Position numbers and translations under genes: made by a program
The notes under the pieces: generated by a model
Databases searched by the model: none
The model's input: only the letters and a program-made list of their open reading frames with translations
What the model was told of the DNA's origin: nothing
In this document: positions 51,806-60,639 of the stretch, piece after piece
Position numbering within the stretch: position 1 is the first letter of the stretch
Layout: every line of letters begins with the position of its first letter
Assembly (NCBI GenBank): GCA_965224765.1
Contig: CBDDAC010000020.1
Coordinates: 1-64,000, forward strand
Length of the DNA stretch: 64,000 nucleotides
Direction of reading: 5' to 3'
Source of the DNA: CAZDBA01 sp965224765
Lineage (GTDB): Bacteria > Planctomycetota > Planctomycetia > Pirellulales > Pirellulaceae

Positions 51806-52939
51806 CTATTTGGAAAGTGAATCTGCGTCGCGAAGAATATCTGCGATCTTTTTGCAAGAGTCACCTTCACCATAGGGATTCTTAACGCTGGCCATCGCCG
51901 AACGGGCCTCTTTACTGGCTAACAATGCCGTCAACTCAGATACGATCTTCTCATTCGAAGTACCAACCAGCTTGGCGTTCCCCGCTTCGATTCCCTCACC
52001 ACGCTCCGTCGTCTCTCGCATCACCAAGACGGGCTTGCCTAGAGATGGAGCTTCTTCCTGGACGCCCCCCGAATCAGTTAAGACGACAGTACAACGATCC
52101 ATCAACCAAACGAAAGGCTCATAACTAAGCGGATCAACCAGGTGAATACTGGGGTGATTCGCCAAAATACGATTGACGGGCTCCTGGACGTTGGGGTTCA
52201 AGTGAACAGGATAGACGAATGCCCAGTCTGAATGGTCATCCGCGACATCTCGAATGGCTTGGCACATACTTTCAAACCCACCTCCAAAGCTCTCGCGGCG
52301 GTGGCCAGTAACCAAAACAGTCTGCCGTTCGCCAATGAGTTCAGCCACCTTCTTCGCATCTTCTGGCATTTTTTTTGTGACCTTCTCCCGCACCCACAAC
52401 AATGCGTCAATTACCGTATTTCCAGTCACGAACACGGATGAGGGATCAGTCCCTTCGTCCAGGAGTGCTTTTGCTGATTGAGGTGTCGGGGCAAAATGAA
52501 GATCGGCCATTCGCCCAACGAGGCGGCGATTCATTTCTTCTGGAAATGGAGAAAACTTATTGCCGGTTCGCAGTCCCGCCTCAACATGCCCCGTCAATGT
52601 ATGGTGATAGTGCCCAACCAATCCGCCACAGAAAGCCGTTGTGGTATCACCTTGAACCAAACAAGCGTCCGGTTGGACCTGGGTAAACACTTCATCCAAT
52701 CCCTTAACCGCACGGGCAGTTACCTGAGCAAGGCTCTGATTCGGCGCCATCAATTCAAGATCAAAGTCAGCTGAAACATTAAACGTTTCGAAAACCTGGG
52801 CAAGCATTTCGCGATGCTGACCTGTTGAGCAGACAATTGATTCAAACTCATCGGATCGGCTTTGCAACTCGAGAACCAAAGGGCAAAGCTTAATCGCTTC
52901 GGGACGAGTTCCAATGATGGTGAGGATCTTTTTCTTCAT
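51806..52939 (-). CDS. wecB: UDP-N-acetylglucosamine 2-epimerase (non-hydrolysing)
   Basis: Interconverts UDP-GlcNAc and UDP-ManNAc for surface polysaccharide synthesis. 377 residues, normal. TIIGTRPEAIKLCPLVLEL, VQGDTTTAFCGG, HVEAGLRTGNKFSPFPEEMN (quoted to 20) and LTDSGGVQEEAPSLGKPVLV are all diagnostic. No neighbouring ManNAc dehydrogenase or glycosyltransferase gene, so the end polymer is unknown. Confidence 0.95.
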   Translation of the reverse strand: MKKKILTIIGTRPEAIKLCPLVLELQSRSDEFESIVCSTGQHREMLAQVFETFNVSADFDLELMAPNQSLAQVTARAVKGLDEVFTQVQPDACLVQGDTTTAFCGGLVGHYHHTLTGHVEAGLRTGNKFSPFPEEMNRRLVGRMADLHFAPTPQSAKALLDEGTDPSSVFVTGNTVIDALLWVREKVTKKMPEDAKKVAELIGERQTVLVTGHRRESFGGGFESMCQAIRDVADDHSDWAFVYPVHLNPNVQEPVNRILANHPSIHLVDPLSYEPFVWLMDRCTVVLTDSGGVQEEAPSLGKPVLVMRETTERGEGIEAGNAKLVGTSNEKIVSELTALLASKEARSAMASVKNPYGEGDSCKKIADILRDADSLSK

Positions 52940-53083
52940 GAGAGTTCTGGAGTTTCGTCAAATTTTTCGATGCGTCGACTACATGGTGGACCGGAGTGGT
53001 TGAAACCTTCCGGTCAGAAAGACTCGCTGGCAGTTTATGCCTGTACTAGCCTAACATCGCCAACGTCACGCGCGACACATGAA

Positions 53084-54373
53084 TCAAAAACCGCCAAAAC
53101 GCAACAGCTGGGATCGATCCACACCGAATACGTTGACCGAACGCATGAAATTGACCAGGTTCACAAACAGGTTTCTCCGGAACTTGTTGGTGGACCTCCG
53201 CCTCGGGGGATGAATCTCAAAATAATGTTCCGCCGCCGCGACCTCGTCGCCCGCTGCAAGAGCGAGATTCCACCTAACGTTGACTTGGTTGGAATCGATC
53301 ACACCAAGTTCACCATGATAAAAGTAGGGAAGACCGGTCTCTGGATCCCGCGGCAATTGACTGACAAACTCTGGAGACTGGAGGTTAAAAACCAACGTGT
53401 TGCGTCGAACCGTGACATTCTCTGCAAGGTAAACACTAACTCCCCGCCCACCGTTGTAAAAACACAAATTTTTCTCCACCAGACTTGGACGAACGTAGGG
53501 TTTTGGGGAGCCGTCGGCGTTCACGCCAATCGACGGTTTTCCACTCGACGATTCGGAATGCAACTCGCGCTGCATGGCGGCCAAAATGATATCGTTCGTC
53601 TGGCGATACATGTGATCGTCAATTGCGACACCATTTCCATCGGTAATTCGGCCGGCGGCGGTGGGGACCAGGTTGCGGTTGCAAAAACAGATATTGTTAC
53701 GAATTATTACACCATACCTATTGCCTCTGACCTTCGTACGGACCATTGCCTGATAAGACGAAATACCACTGTGTTGATCAGGATTTTTGTTGGCATTGTT
53801 ATAACAAGTGTTTCGTTCTGCTCGAACTAAATCACACTGATTGAAATTGATACCCCCGCCTCCATGATCGTGAACGATATTATTGTAAATTCCAACATTG
53901 TGACTTTCATAGGCAACGATTCCTGGCCCGTTACTCGAACGATCACTTGCGAACTCAAGTCCACGCACCGAAATGTAACTCCCACGAATATCCAAGCTGC
54001 CATAGATCAATGGTGGACGGCAATTGTCCTCTGCCCGAATTCGAGTTACTTTCCGACGCGATCCTTCCAATGGATGATACTCACCGGAAACGGGGTCTTG
54101 ATAACGAAGCAGAATATTTCCCTCGCTACCGTTGTTACCATAAGTCCCACGTCCGATCGTTAAGATGTCACCGGGCGACAATTGCAAACAAGCAAAGGAA
54201 ATCGTCTGCCATGGAGAGTCACATGATCCGTCATTTGAATTGTCACCACCAGGGCTAACAAAGTACTCTTCGGCGAAGACATCGGAACTGCTAATTGTTG
54301 TACTCGCCAACAACGCCAATGCGAAAATGAGCGGTGCAACAAACTTTGGAAAGACAACCTGTTTGAGGGGCAT
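53084..54373 (-). CDS. Secreted right-handed parallel beta-helix protein
   Basis: 429 residues with a signal peptide (FVAPLIFALALLASTTISSS). The start of the mature part (EEYFVSPGGDNSNDGSCDSP, then WQTI) is the DUF1565/pectate-lyase-like entry, followed by repeated beta-helix coils such as GIVAYESHNVGIYNNIVHDH, RNTCYNNANKN, IIRNNICFCNRN and VTVRRNTLVFN. Such proteins bind or cleave polysaccharides; catalytic residues could not be identified, so no enzyme activity is assigned. Its upstream region carries a MITE-like element. Confidence 0.82.
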   Translation of the reverse strand: MPLKQVVFPKFVAPLIFALALLASTTISSSDVFAEEYFVSPGGDNSNDGSCDSPWQTISFACLQLSPGDILTIGRGTYGNNGSEGNILLRYQDPVSGEYHPLEGSRRKVTRIRAEDNCRPPLIYGSLDIRGSYISVRGLEFASDRSSNGPGIVAYESHNVGIYNNIVHDHGGGGINFNQCDLVRAERNTCYNNANKNPDQHSGISSYQAMVRTKVRGNRYGVIIRNNICFCNRNLVPTAAGRITDGNGVAIDDHMYRQTNDIILAAMQRELHSESSSGKPSIGVNADGSPKPYVRPSLVEKNLCFYNGGRGVSVYLAENVTVRRNTLVFNLQSPEFVSQLPRDPETGLPYFYHGELGVIDSNQVNVRWNLALAAGDEVAAAEHYFEIHPPRRRSTNKFRRNLFVNLVNFMRSVNVFGVDRSQLLRFGGF

Positions 54374-54941
54374 TTTTGAACTCTAGTAAAAAATCATGTT
54401 GAGACCGATATAAAGTAATTAGGCAGAACGTTCATTGCAAACAAACCGTCGAAGTTTCAGATGTTGATCCAAAGTGTGACTTATCGCGCCTAAAACTGTC
54501 GCGAAAATTCCTGAAAACGCAATTCGTTGCAATCGTTATTGGTCCATGGCCCTGGGGAAACTCCCGCTATTCCACCCCCACTTTTTGACTAGTACCTAGG
54601 CCCGTCTTCGATTGGCGGGGCGAGAACATCAGATACACTGGTTTTCTTAGCCTTGTACCCGTCAATTCAAAACGGTCTGCGGTACTAGTAGTCGGAACAC
54701 GGAATACGTTTTCTCATGGCAGAATCGTCGGTGCACCAAGACCGATGTATGAAATCGTTTCCAACTCTCGATCACGCCGTATTTCGTTTCTACATCTTGA
54801 TTGCGAAGTGATTGATTCTCGGTGGCAAAGTATTTCCGCAAGCGGTTTTCCATGTGCGTCCCTGGAACAGTCATTCTTCATCAGGGCGTTTCTTGCTAAA
54901 TTCTTAGTCTTACCCACTTAACTACGCGGACCGGCAATTCC
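54374..54941. other. Gene-free interval before apgM
   Basis: 568 bases without a supported gene. It carries the better-preserved MITE-like copy (54588-54690) and, just before it, a GGGGAAACTCCCG hairpin-like stretch at 54553. Confidence 0.6.
54588..54690 (+). repeat. MITE-like ~100-bp element, copy 2, with terminal inverted repeats
   Basis: Begins ACTAGTACC and ends GGTACTAGT (54681-54689), perfect 9-bp inverted ends. The body matches 40234-40331 with few differences over about 97 bases and contains an internal CCCG/CGGG stem. No obvious target duplication was seen. Internal coding capacity is nil. Confidence 0.85.
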
Positions 54942-56157
54942 ATGACCGTAAATATCCACGATCTGACGCGAGACCTTTTCATTCAGAACGATTCAAAAAT
55001 CGTCATGTTGGTGGCGGATGGTCTCGGTGGGCTTCCCCTGATTCCCGGTGGAATGACTGAATTGGAAACCGCCCGCACTCCCAACCTGGATGAATTGGCA
55101 AAGATCGGCGTTCAAGGTGGCAGCATACCCGTCTTTCCAGGAATCAGTCCTGGGAGCGGCCCAGGTCACCTGGGCTTGTTTGGATACGATCCAATCATGT
55201 ACCCCATCGGAAGGGGCGCACTTGAAGCGACAGGAATCGGATTCGAACTCGCAGATGGCGACGTTGCGGTACGTTGCAATTTTTGCACGCTGGATTCTGA
55301 CGGCAATATCTCCGATCGCCGTGCGGGACGCATACCGACAGAAGAGAGCGCACCGCTGGCTCAAAAGCTGGACGCCGAAATAAGGATCGACGGTGTCGAA
55401 ATCATTGTCAGGCCTGTCAAAGAACATCGTTTTGTCGTCGTCTTTCGTGGGCCGAGACTTGATGGAAATGTCGATGACACTGATCCACAGCAAACCGGAA
55501 TTCCGCCACTTGCCCCACAGGCCAATGATTCTGGCAGCGAAAAAACCGCGCAGCTGGCCGCTGAATTTGTGACCCAGGCACAAAAAAATCCTCGCTGGCC
55601 AACCCAAAGCCAATGGATTAACCATGCGAGGCTTTGCAGCCAAACCAAAAATCGATTCCTATCGCGATGTCTACGGTCTGCGGGCTGCAGCAATCGCAGT
55701 CTATCCCATGTACAAGGGCCTAGCCAGTTTGGTGGGAATGGATATTGTTGGCAGCGCAACAACGCTTGACGAACAAATTGAAACACTCGAGCAGAATTGG
55801 AACGAGTACGACTTTTTCTTTATTCACTTCAAGTACACCGACAGCACCGGAGAGGATGGAAATTTTGACGAAAAAGTAAAACGAATTGAACAACTTGACT
55901 CAATCATCCCTCGCATCAACTCTCTTCAACCGACCGTCACAATCGTGACTGGCGATCACAGTACTCCCGCCTATATGAAAGCCCACAGCTGGCACCCTGT
56001 CCCAACGTTACTGGTTTCCGATTGCTGTCGCAGTGATCGCTGCCAAGCATTCAGTGAGTCAGAATCGGTCATGGGCGGTCTAAGCCAATTCGAAGCTAAA
56101 TACTTGATGCCGCTGGCACTCGCCAATGCCGGTCGCATGAGCAAGTACGGAGCCTAA
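54942..56157 (+). pseudogene. apgM: Archaeal-type cofactor-independent phosphoglycerate mutase, frameshifted
   Basis: Glycolytic 2-/3-phosphoglycerate interconversion. The first frame (54942-55605) has MLVADGLGGLPLIPGGMTEL with the metal-binding Asp and the phosphoserine-type region GISPGSGPGHLGLFGYDPI; the second (from about 55606) has MRGFAAKPKIDSYRDVYGLR, AIAVYPMYKGLASLVGMD, and the metal motifs DFFFIHFKYTDSTGEDGN and VTGDHSTPAYMKAHSW. Both halves are well conserved and join by a +1 shift at ACCCAAAG (55602-55608). One extra base, by mutation or sequencing, explains it; both halves together make the expected about 405 residues. The function is otherwise intact. Confidence 0.85.
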
Positions 56158-56376
56158 GCAATACACTAATGGACTCAGGAACTGGTGAATCGATTTCTCA
56201 GAATTTACCTCTCTGAACGATATTGATTTGGCAGGTTTTGTGTCTTTTGCAATGCCAAGCAAATATCCCAATCAAGATCTCTGAGCACTCAATAAAGTTT
56301 TGAGCAAATAATCCCGAAACTAAAAGTCTTGCACACTGTGAAACTTTGCACCGCGGATGAAGGAATTGAGGCCAAA

Positions 56377-57555
56377 ATGGGATTTCTGACCGGATCGGTA
56401 ACTTTTGAGCGTTTTCGAATCGTGGAAGATCCGACCGATGCGTTGGGCCAGTCACACATCAAACTTCTCAACAAGTTTCGAATTGGGGCGTTTGAAACGA
56501 ACTTGTTCGAGCAGCCCAACGTTGGCTTCACGGCAGGCGATCATCTATTCGACACCGATTTCTCGGTAGAGAAGAATATCATTGGCGAGGCAATCCATTT
56601 TGGGATCCGCGTGGATTCGTGCAGTGTGCCCTCTTCGATCAAAAATGCCTGGATGCAAATCGAGCTGGCCCCATTACTTGTTGACAATCCGGGCGGCAAG
56701 CCGAGTAAGGCCCAAAAGCAGGAGGCAAAAGACGCCGTTGAGGCACGATGTTCCGATGAGGCTGACAAAGGTAACTTTAAACGGATGGCAGAAACGTCGG
56801 TTCTTTGGGACGGCGAAAACGAAACAATCTTTCTTGGCAGCACCAGCGAGAAATCGAATGAAATGTGCTGCGACCTGATTGAGCGAGCGTTTGGTGTCAA
56901 ACTTAGTCGCGTCACCACAAGCAAATTGGCATTGGAATATGCAGATTCAACTGACTCCGTAGCCGAGTTGTATGACGTTCATCCTACCGCATTCAATCCC
57001 AACGAAGGGGTTGAGGTCATCTGGTGGAACGGAATGAATGACAACTACGATTATCTCGGCAACGAGTTCTTTTTATGGCTTTGGTGGCAATGGGAAACTC
57101 AGTCCGACACTCTCGCAATGTCAGATGGGAGCGAAGTCACTGGAATGTTTGCCCGCACTTTGAGTCTTGATTGCCCCCGCGGAGAGCACGGAAAAGAATC
57201 CATCTCATGTGAATCACCAGTAAGCCTTCCCGAAGCCTCATTGGCAATTCGAATGGGCAAGCTTCCACGCAAGGCAGGATTTACACTAGTTCGCACGGGT
57301 GAGCAATTTGACCTGACACTTCAGGCAGAAGCCTTCTCCATCAACGGCGCCCGAATCACGCAGGTTGATGGCGATACTGACATCCGTGACCGTGAGGATC
57401 GGATCGAAAGCATCCGACAACTTTGCGAAACGACCGACTTGCTTTTTGACGCGTTTTGCGAAGCAAGGATTGGCAGTGATTGGAATGTTGAATCCAAAAA
57501 AATGATCAAGTGGCTGAGTCACGAGACGGTGTGGCAGAAAAAGAAAGCCGCCTAA
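56377..57555 (+). CDS. RdgC-like protein (recombination-associated family), tentative
   Basis: About 392 residues from ATG 56377 (GAGG 8 bases upstream; the frame opens at 56329). The start MGFLTGSVTFERFRIVEDP and the segments FTAGDHLFDTDFSVEKNIIG (as GFTAGDHLFDTDF), HFGIRVDSCSVPSSI and GNFKRMAETSVLWDGENETI match a set of planctomycete proteins that I remember as annotated RdgC-like. Canonical RdgC binds DNA as a ring and modulates RecA; sequence similarity to it is weak. No metal or ATP-binding motif. It stands alone between apgM and the PDZ gene. Confidence 0.55.
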   Translation: MGFLTGSVTFERFRIVEDPTDALGQSHIKLLNKFRIGAFETNLFEQPNVGFTAGDHLFDTDFSVEKNIIGEAIHFGIRVDSCSVPSSIKNAWMQIELAPLLVDNPGGKPSKAQKQEAKDAVEARCSDEADKGNFKRMAETSVLWDGENETIFLGSTSEKSNEMCCDLIERAFGVKLSRVTTSKLALEYADSTDSVAELYDVHPTAFNPNEGVEVIWWNGMNDNYDYLGNEFFLWLWWQWETQSDTLAMSDGSEVTGMFARTLSLDCPRGEHGKESISCESPVSLPEASLAIRMGKLPRKAGFTLVRTGEQFDLTLQAEAFSINGARITQVDGDTDIRDREDRIESIRQLCETTDLLFDAFCEARIGSDWNVESKKMIKWLSHETVWQKKKAA

Positions 57556-57575
57556 GAGTCGTCCATAGTGAAATC

Positions 57576-57619
57576 AGGGCTACGAAAATTGTCGTTCCGT
57601 GGCAAATGGATTGCAAGGA
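57576..57619 (+). repeat. Two-hairpin dispersed element, copy E (degenerate)
   Basis: GGGCTACGAAAATTGTCGTT then CCGTGGCAAATGGATTGCAAGG follows copy A over about 44 bases, but hairpin 1 is almost lost and hairpin 2 keeps pairing only through G-T pairs. Confidence 0.5.
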
Positions 57620-57639
57620 AGCACATTGTCGCGAAATCA

Positions 57640-57660
57640 ATGGAAACCCGACGCGTGAGC
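57640..57660 (+). repeat. Left half of a GGAAACCCGAC palindromic element
   Basis: ATGGAAACCCGACGCGTGAGC is the left arm of the family with no right arm. It lies close to the degenerate two-hairpin copy, as at 27.7 and 38.8 kb. Confidence 0.7.
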
Positions 57661-57780
57661 CGTACTCGAATGAAAAACCTCAATCTCGACACGAAAATTG
57701 AAGACGCAGGGCTTGGAAACAACGGCTGACGGACACGATTACGATGCTGATGCTGATCTGAATGCTGCGGCTCGCACCCT

Positions 57781-58986
57781 CTATTCATCTTCGTCTATTT
57801 CAAGGTCCTCTTGCCACATCCCGACGTTGCCATAAGCCCCCAGAATAATTCTCAAACGCTTCAGCTGCTTGTCATTTAGCAACTCAGACAGATCTTTTCG
57901 TTCCAGCGACGCAATGATTTGAATCGAGCCATAGAAATTATTGATTGAATTAAAGGTGGGTTGATTGGAAGATCCAAGCTTCTTTCGAAGAAGTTCCGTG
58001 AAACGGTCCAACTGTTCTTCGCTAAGCGACAACCTGTTGCCAAAATTAATTGATATCAATTCTGCGCACGCATCCAACATCCGATCTTTTCTCGCCTTGC
58101 GAAAATCTGCGAGGTCTTTCCGCTGCTCATCGTTGAGTGTCGCCTTGATCGCTTTCTTCCAAATTCTATTTGAAGTCAAACGACTGCCGGCTTCTCCGCC
58201 GAAGTCCTGCGACACCCACTGTAGAACATTGGCGTCGATTTTTTTCAGATCGATATCTTCAACTCTAATAACCTCATCATCGTCGCCGTCTTCTTCGGTG
58301 TTGTTCCACATCTGGAATTGCTCCATTTGCTCGGTCCACTTTCCCACCTGCCTTTGAGCCACGGCTTTCGCCGCAACATTGAGTTTCCTTACTTGGGCAT
58401 CATCGATTCCGCAAACCAATTTCATTTCATCAACTCTTATTTGAAGTTGAAGAATCAAATCAAGTTTCTTGACCGCCTGTAGGAAATTTTTCTTGGGTGC
58501 GCCAGCACCAAGCCCGAAGGCTGCAACACCCAAATTTGGCATCGCAAAGACCTCATCGTTTTCTGGAGCACTTCCAAGCTCAACCTCTTCGACAAACGTT
58601 TCGCCATCTCGTTCAACTTCAATTTCCATTTTATCGCCGGCGTTGTGCTGTCGGATCACTTCGACAAGGCTCTCATAGGAATCGATTTCTTCTCCTGCAA
58701 ACGTGAGGATTAGATCGCCCTGCTCCAAGCCAATGTCTTCCGCTGCGGTTTCTTCCAGAACAGTGAGAATGACAGCACCCTCGGCTCCTGAATCAAGAGT
58801 CACTCCCAAAAAACCACGCGATTCCTCTTCCTGTTCTTCAGTATCAGTCTCTTGTGGCTCAGTCTCTTGTGGCTCAGCTTCTTGCTGAAATGCTTCCGCG
58901 CGGGCGGGTGAGAAAATGCTCAACAACGCACATGCAATCAAAGCCGCAGCAAACTGAAAACAACGTTCGAACGATGTAAAATTCAT
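57781..58986 (-). CDS. Secreted PDZ-domain protein with helical C-terminus
   Basis: 401 residues from ATG 58986, which has GAGAGG 6 bases upstream; the frame opens at 59070. Signal peptide (FQFAAALIACALLSIFSPAR), an acidic Gln/Glu/Thr-rich linker with QETEPQETDTEE repeats, a PDZ domain at about 60-140 (GFLGVTLDSGAEGAVILTVL; EDIGLEQGDLILTFAGEEID), then a long helical region with the LNDEQRKDLADFRKARKDR and LLNDKQLKRLRIILGAYG segments also seen in the helical secreted protein at 2.5 kb. No protease domain, so it is probably an adaptor or structural protein. Confidence 0.8.
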   Translation of the reverse strand: MNFTSFERCFQFAAALIACALLSIFSPARAEAFQQEAEPQETEPQETDTEEQEEESRGFLGVTLDSGAEGAVILTVLEETAAEDIGLEQGDLILTFAGEEIDSYESLVEVIRQHNAGDKMEIEVERDGETFVEEVELGSAPENDEVFAMPNLGVAAFGLGAGAPKKNFLQAVKKLDLILQLQIRVDEMKLVCGIDDAQVRKLNVAAKAVAQRQVGKWTEQMEQFQMWNNTEEDGDDDEVIRVEDIDLKKIDANVLQWVSQDFGGEAGSRLTSNRIWKKAIKATLNDEQRKDLADFRKARKDRMLDACAELISINFGNRLSLSEEQLDRFTELLRKKLGSSNQPTFNSINNFYGSIQIIASLERKDLSELLNDKQLKRLRIILGAYGNVGMWQEDLEIDEDE

Positions 58987-59220
58987 TCTCAACCTCTCAA
59001 AAACCCATCTCTCTACCGACTCTTCCCCTGTCGTAGGATCCGAAAATCCGACGGGGATGACGACTCTCAATTGTAGCAGGTTTTACCGACAATAAATCAA
59101 GAAGCGATTCTCCAAATCAGAGACATGTAAACTCCATGTAACGTGCCTGCAAAAAACGTGCATGCGTGACCCATGCTACACACTCACGCCTCAAAGTAAA
59201 AAGCATCGCAACCAAGTAGA

Positions 59221-59940
59221 TTAGCCCGGCGAATCTGCTCTCACGTTCTTGAGAATCACCACACGTTTAGGAGCCGTAAATGAATAGTCGGGGGCACCAT
59301 GACGTTCAAAGGCCTCCTGTACCGCTGGCGCGCGAACATCAGCTTCTGAGTAAAGTGAGTTAAACGAGCGACTGGAAAAATGCCGTGCAAAATCTTCGAA
59401 GGACTCGAACTTTCGAGCGCTGTGATAATCTAAGAGTTCCATCGATTCGAAATGACGTTCACCGAACTCCTGCAAAGCATTTTGCGCAACAGCACGCTCC
59501 ATCTCTTCATCGTGGAACTGCATCATGATTTGGTTGAGCGGGCAATCCGTGGGTTCAATCACATAGACAAAACCATCTGGCTTCAAGACACGCAAGACCT
59601 CGACAAAAACCTCTGGGTAAATCTTGGCGGGAATATGATGAAGTGAGTAACTAAAAAAGACGCCGTCCACTGTCTGGTCCGCAGCAGGAATTCTATCAGC
59701 GCCCGATTCGACGAACTCGATTCCAGGCATCGGCGCGGCCTCACGATTCTTTTTCGCTTGGACAGGATCTGGGTCAATGGCTAACACTCTTGCGCCATTC
59801 TCTGCCAACATCTTGGCGATGATCATATCGCCGCAGCCTGCATCAATCAGAAACTTATCCTGGAGCGAAACATACTGTTGAATCACATCAATATTGGCCA
59901 CGCAGCCAAGATCCTTGGGAGAGTTCATTTCACCGCACAT
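59221..59940 (-). CDS. Class I SAM-dependent methyltransferase
   Basis: 239 residues. The SAM loop is FLIDAGCGDMIIAKMLAENG, followed by VLAIDPDPVQAKKNRE (acidic ribose contact) and DGVFFSYSLHHIPAKI. Similar to small-molecule methyltransferases; substrate unknown. Its ATG overlaps the stop codon of an HxlR-type regulator remnant (TAATG), so it was once downstream of that gene. An internal ATG (MNSPKDLGC) is an alternative start. Confidence 0.78.
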   Translation of the reverse strand: MCGEMNSPKDLGCVANIDVIQQYVSLQDKFLIDAGCGDMIIAKMLAENGARVLAIDPDPVQAKKNREAAPMPGIEFVESGADRIPAADQTVDGVFFSYSLHHIPAKIYPEVFVEVLRVLKPDGFVYVIEPTDCPLNQIMMQFHDEEMERAVAQNALQEFGERHFESMELLDYHSARKFESFEDFARHFSSRSFNSLYSEADVRAPAVQEAFERHGAPDYSFTAPKRVVILKNVRADSPG

Positions 59941-60050
59941 TATTTTTCTGCCTCACACTCAAGTTCATTTTGCAAATCGTTGATCTGCTCCAAGACATCC
60001 GTGAACTTGCCTCCAAATGAAGTGAAGCGATATTCAACTCGCCGCCAACC
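59940..60050 (-). pseudogene. 3' remnant of an HxlR-family regulator
   Basis: About 36 codons ending TAA at the methyltransferase ATG: WRRVEYRFTSFGGKFTDVLEQ (first 20 shown in part as RRVEYRFTSFGGKFTDVLE) and INDLQNELECEAEK. RVEYxxTxxG...VL is the conserved C-terminal wing of HxlR winged-helix regulators. The DNA-binding part is absent; it stops where SDR remnant sequence begins on the other strand. Confidence 0.6.
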
Positions 60051-60052
60051 AT

Positions 60053-60407
60053 GACAAGCAAATCAACTATCTCGTTACCGCAGCAGGTTACTTCAATCCC
60101 AAGTCGTTTCTCGAGCACAGCGCAGACGATTACAATGCCTCATGGAGTTGAATCGCTCCAGCTTTTTCATCTCCCAAGCCGTCGCTCAAAACTGGTTGCC
60201 AATGGAGGAAGATCGATTGTACACGTTGGCTCGATGTGGGCAAAACAGGCAGTCAAGGCGACTCCATCTTCTGCCTACTCTATCGGTCGTGTTGGGCAAG
60301 CTGACGACGTTGCCAATGCAATTACCATGCTTCTCTCAGATAAATCCAGCTGGGTGACAGGGGCCGTCTGGGACGTCGATGGCGGAGTGATGGCTGGAAG
60401 AAACTAA
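60053..60407 (+). pseudogene. Decayed short-chain dehydrogenase (SDR)
   Basis: Pieces of one SDR in three frames: INYLVTAAGYFNPKSFLEHS (60062 on), then MELNRSSFFISQAVA (60142 on), then LVANGGRSIVHVGSMWAKQA followed directly by SSAYS-IGRVGQADDVANAITMLLSD and ending VTGAVWDVDGGVMAGRN. The cofactor-binding N-terminus is missing, there are two frameshifts, and about 50-60 residues (the helix after the catalytic Tyr and the PG segment) are deleted between SSAYS and IGRVG. Clearly non-functional. Was divergent from the HxlR-type gene, as in common HxlR/SDR pairs. Confidence 0.8.
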
Positions 60408-60639
60408 AGGATGCCGGTAATTTTGGCAGCACGGCACACGCAATCGAGTCAATTTTCGGTACATTCTAGCCCGTCATTTCCGATGATTCACCCAAGTTAC
60501 TTCCTCTGGATGAAGCACTAGGTAGAATCGCTCCCAACTCGCATTACCTCGCAAGAACTCACAAACCTGGCCTCCTAGTTTCTTTGAGGCCTGTTACCCG
60601 GGCTTTGATTTCGCAACAATAACCGTTTTGCCAAAAACA

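Noticed and set aside
52862..53830. 322-codon plus-strand frame opposite the beta-helix gene
   Set aside because: Antisense to a gene with a signal peptide and beta-helix repeats; no domain or ribosome-binding site.
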